From NCBI GenBank assembly GCA_007280825.1, contig QYQI01000152.1, positions 1-6,280 of the forward strand: DNA of 6,280 nucleotides. The letters are read 5' to 3'. Position numbers and translations under genes: made by a program. Origin of the DNA: Ignavibacteriales bacterium. Its GTDB lineage: Bacteria; Bacteroidota; Ignavibacteria; Ignavibacteriales; Melioribacteraceae. The notes beneath the pieces are model-generated. The model was not told the origin of the DNA, did not search any database, and saw only the letters and a list, made by a program, of their open reading frames with translations. Shown here in pieces: positions 4,131-6,280 of this stretch. Numbering within the stretch: position 1 is the first letter of the stretch; every line of letters begins with the position of its first letter.

Positions 4131-6280
4131 CTATTTCATTAACAACATTTTTCCGCTTTTAAAATTATTTTCAACTTGCATTAAATAGAAATAAGTTCCA
4201 CTTGATAAATTTGCAGCATTAAAGTTAACTGAGTAATGGCCCTCCTTTTTATATTCTTCAACCAATGTTTGGATTTCTCTTCCAAGAACATCAAATACTT
4301 TTAGCACCACAAAACCAGGCTTAGTTAATTTATAATCTATTTTTGTAGTTGGATTAAAAGGATTAGGGTAACTTGTTATTAGAAAATAATCGTCTGTTGT
4401 ATTTTCTCCGAAGTTAGTATTGTTATGAGAAGATTTGTTTAGATACCTTTCTTTAAAACCAGAATAATCTATGTACCAACTTCCCCAATCAGCTTTTACG
4501 CTAAAATCAGTTTTCCCATCACCATTATAATCCCCCGTTATTGGATGAGCATCACTAGAACCATATTGATAGTTTAAATCATCCCATCCATTAAAATTAT
4601 TATAAGCGAAATCAATTTTCCATTCACCGTAATTATTTTTAATACTTAAATCTGCTTTTAAATCACCATCATAATCAGCTGGAACAGGGATATTAGAAGC
4701 ATCGCCATAACCAGTACGTGTTAAATCCCAGCCATTAGCGAAACCATTGTAAGCATAATTTATATACCAGCTGCCCCAATCAGCTTTTACACTTAGATCA
4801 GCTTTTCCATCACCATCATAATCAGCTGGAACAGGATGAGCATCGGAACCACCATAATTATTATAAGTATTATCCCAACTTCCAAAACCAGTAATTGCTA
4901 AATCAATCTTCCATTGCCCAGCATCATTTTTAATTGATAGATCTGCTTTTCCGTCACCATCATAATCTGCAGGTACTGGATGATTAGTTTCATCACCATA
5001 CCCAGCATAAGTAATATCAAAACTTCCAAAACCAGTATAAGAATAATCAATCTTCCATTGACCAGCATTATTTTTAACTGCTAGATCCGCCTTTCCATCT
5101 CCATCATAGTCAGCAGGAACAGGAATATTAGTTGCATCTCCGTATCCGCTGTAAGTATTATCCCAACTACCAAAACCATTATAAGCAAGATCAATTTTCC
5201 ATTGTCCAGAACTATTCTTGACTGCTAAATCACATTTCCCATCACCATCATAGTCTGCTGGTACTGGAATATTAGTTGCATCTCCATAAATTGCGTTACT
5301 GCTTTGCCAGTCCCACATTCCTAAACCACAATCTATCACTTTATAAAGTCTTCCTTCTCCTGGCAATAAATTAGATACGGTAAAATATGTGAAATTATTT
5401 GAGAAAGTTGCGTTTACTGAATTATAGTCCCAATTCGGATTTCCAGTTGTCGAAGTTGTATAGATTTTGGTACTTAAATCACCAGGTAATTCAACGGTTG
5501 TGTTTATTGATGAAAAACTATTATTATAACCTTTGTTGACAACTAATAAATATATTACTTTGTTCACTTCATCATAAAATTCACCTACCATTGCTTGATC
5601 ATTACTTAAATCCGTTACAAAAGGGGAACTTGAAATTTTTTCAGTCGTTGGAATTATTTCTATTGTTGTTCCACTATTATTTTTAAAATCAGCTTTATGA
5701 TATGTCCCAATACAATGTGAACTCATTATTGCTGGTCCAATGATATTTTTAACATAGTTATTAATGTTTTGCACCCAAGTATATTTTGTTGTAGTTGAAC
5801 CATTAGATGCTAATGCAGTATTAACTGTCCGAGTTTCATATGTATAGTAAATTAACCCTTTTGCTCCGTATGCCAAAGGGCTAAATACACCAAATCTTAT
5901 CAAACTATTATCTGCATCAACAGTATGCCAAATAGCAGATCGAGGATAAGCCCAAGATGGTCTCCCTTGTGCTTTTGTGCGAACTATACTTAGGTTGTAA
6001 AAAAAGTTTGTACTACTAATTGGATTATCTTCTAAATAATAATCAAAACCAAATGCTTGTGGATTTTGATTAGTTGTACCATTAAGCAAATATTCGTCTA
6101 AATAGTTCTCGTATGCATTTTTTGATGAAAATGCATAATAAGGAAGCATGTTTAAATAAGCCAATTTTTGACTTTGGTTAGTTCTAATATAGCTTATATA
6201 ATTTCTTAAAAATGTAAGATGTGATGGATTTATAGTACTTGGGGCTGGTTCGTCTTTTAAACTATAACCATACATTGAAG
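4131..6280 (-). CDS. Secreted glycoside-hydrolase-like protein with calcium-loop repeats and type IX sorting tail, 5'-partial
   Basis: Only the C-terminal part of this large exported protein is inside the window (714 residues from the internal Met at 6273-6275; the frame is open to the edge). Residues about 1-185 look like the second half of a TIM-barrel glycoside hydrolase. GYSLKDEP (3-10) has an acidic pair where such barrels carry the acid/base glutamate (E9 candidate), followed by LAYLNMLPYY (38-47), QAFGFDYY (73-80) and PLAYGAKGLIYYTYET (133-148), the last resembling the closing barrel strand of GH42-like proteins. Residues about 186-314 form a likely beta-sandwich. Residues 317-606 hold six VCBS/FG-GAP-like repeats, and 636-714 the type IX sorting domain. 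The protein would cross the outer membrane by the type IX system and be released or anchored to surface lipopolysaccharide. The substrate is not identifiable. The signal peptide should lie upstream of the window. A hairpin follows the TAG stop. Confidence 0.82.
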   Translation of the reverse strand, partial: SMYGYSLKDEPAPSTINPSHLTFLRNYISYIRTNQSQKLAYLNMLPYYAFSSKNAYENYLDEYLLNGTTNQNPQAFGFDYYLEDNPISSTNFFYNLSIVRTKAQGRPSWAYPRSAIWHTVDADNSLIRFGVFSPLAYGAKGLIYYTYETRTVNTALASNGSTTTKYTWVQNINNYVKNIIGPAIMSSHCIGTYHKADFKNNSGTTIEIIPTTEKISSSPFVTDLSNDQAMVGEFYDEVNKVIYLLVVNKGYNNSFSSINTTVELPGDLSTKIYTTSTTGNPNWDYNSVNATFSNNFTYFTVSNLLPGEGRLYKVIDCGLGMWDWQSSNAIYGDATNIPVPADYDGDGKCDLAVKNSSGQWKIDLAYNGFGSWDNTYSGYGDATNIPVPADYDGDGKADLAVKNNAGQWKIDYSYTGFGSFDITYAGYGDETNHPVPADYDGDGKADLSIKNDAGQWKIDLAITGFGSWDNTYNNYGGSDAHPVPADYDGDGKADLSVKADWGSWYINYAYNGFANGWDLTRTGYGDASNIPVPADYDGDLKADLSIKNNYGEWKIDFAYNNFNGWDDLNYQYGSSDAHPITGDYNGDGKTDFSVKADWGSWYIDYSGFKERYLNKSSHNNTNFGENTTDDYFLITSYPNPFNPTTKIDYKLTKPGFVVLKVFDVLGREIQTLVEEYKKEGHYSVNFNAANLSSGTYFYLMQVENNFKSGKMLLMK
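4134..4370 (-). other. Type IX secretion C-terminal sorting domain (type A, Por secretion tail)
   Basis: The last 79 residues of the large protein form a compact beta-rich tail: YPNPFNPTTKIDYKL, then VVLKVFDVLGREIQTLVEE, GHYSVNFNAANLSSGTYFY and a Lys-rich end KSGKMLLMK. This matches the type A sorting domain recognised by the type IX outer-membrane translocon of Bacteroidota and relatives, which is normally cleaved off during export. A linker rich in Asn/Thr/Ser (about residues 610-632) separates it from the repeats. It is the strongest taxonomic marker in the window. Confidence 0.93.
4458..5288 (-). repeat. Six tandem VCBS/FG-GAP-like calcium-loop repeats (about 144 bp, 48 residues each)
   Basis: Units start at each YG(D/G/S) and cover 5145-5288, 5001-5144, 4857-5000, 4710-4856, 4566-4709 and 4458-4565 (the last truncated). 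Units 1, 2, 3 and 5 are exactly 48 residues and unit 4 is 49. Each carries a calcium-loop motif, typically PADYDGDGKADL, followed by a GxWxIDxAYxGFxxWD strand pair. The loop is altered in unit 5 (DGDLKADL) and unit 6 (DYNGDGKTDF). Units 4 and 6 share a variant (SDAHP at the front, VKADWGSWYI in the middle) that differs from units 1-3 and 5 (KNxxGQWKID or KNNYGEWKID). A 17-nt stretch is identical at 4483-4499 and 4774-4790. The repeats most likely fold as blades of a beta-propeller used for adhesion or carbohydrate binding; this is inference from the family. Confidence 0.88.

Noticed and set aside
4458..5288. Regularly spaced DNA repeats that could suggest a CRISPR or satellite array
   Set aside because: The 144-bp period matches 48-codon protein repeats with conserved calcium loops and synonymous differences, so it is coding repetition.

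Overview
The window looks like part of a chromosome from the Bacteroidota/Ignavibacteria side of the FCB group. The main evidence is the C-terminus of the large minus-strand protein. It carries a type IX secretion sorting tail of the kind that begins YPNPFNPTT, continues VFDVLGREIQTLV and ends NLSSGTYFYLMQ...KMLLMK, a wording very common in Ignavibacteria and relatives. Low G+C, few recognisable Shine-Dalgarno sites and an Mla-type lipid transporter in the order permease-ATPase-MCE protein fit this. Species cannot be named from the sequence.

Left part (1-2438, plus strand): an mla operon for phospholipid transport between inner and outer membrane. It holds mlaE (inner-membrane permease, 5' end outside the window), mlaF (ABC ATPase, overlapping mlaE by 25 nt) and mlaD (periplasmic MCE-domain protein). 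The mlaD frame is interrupted at codon 101 by a single TAA (1704-1706), inside the MCE domain. The same frame continues with unmistakable MCE sequence to 2438, so this is a point nonsense change, a base-call error or, much less likely, readthrough.

Middle (2447-4010, minus strand, convergent with mla and only 8 nt from its end): a tight two-gene unit. The upstream gene is a divergent polysaccharide-deacetylase (NodB-like) family protein of the kind found in surface-polysaccharide clusters. The downstream gene is a class I SAM-dependent methyltransferase starting 4 nt after its stop. The likely role is modification of a surface glycan, but neither substrate is known. This part is clearly more AT-rich than the mla genes.

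Right part (4131-6280, minus strand): the 3' portion of a large secreted protein. In order it has the C-terminal half of a TIM-barrel glycoside-hydrolase-like domain, a beta-sandwich region, six tandem calcium-loop repeats of about 48 residues (probably one beta-propeller) and the type IX sorting tail. Its start lies beyond the right edge. A 10-bp inverted repeat with extended imperfect pairing lies just after its stop and probably terminates it before the two-gene unit.

No tRNA, rRNA, CRISPR array or insertion sequence was seen. No gene-free stretch exceeds 300 bases; the largest gap is 4011-4130, which holds the terminator-like hairpin and a weak candidate promoter.
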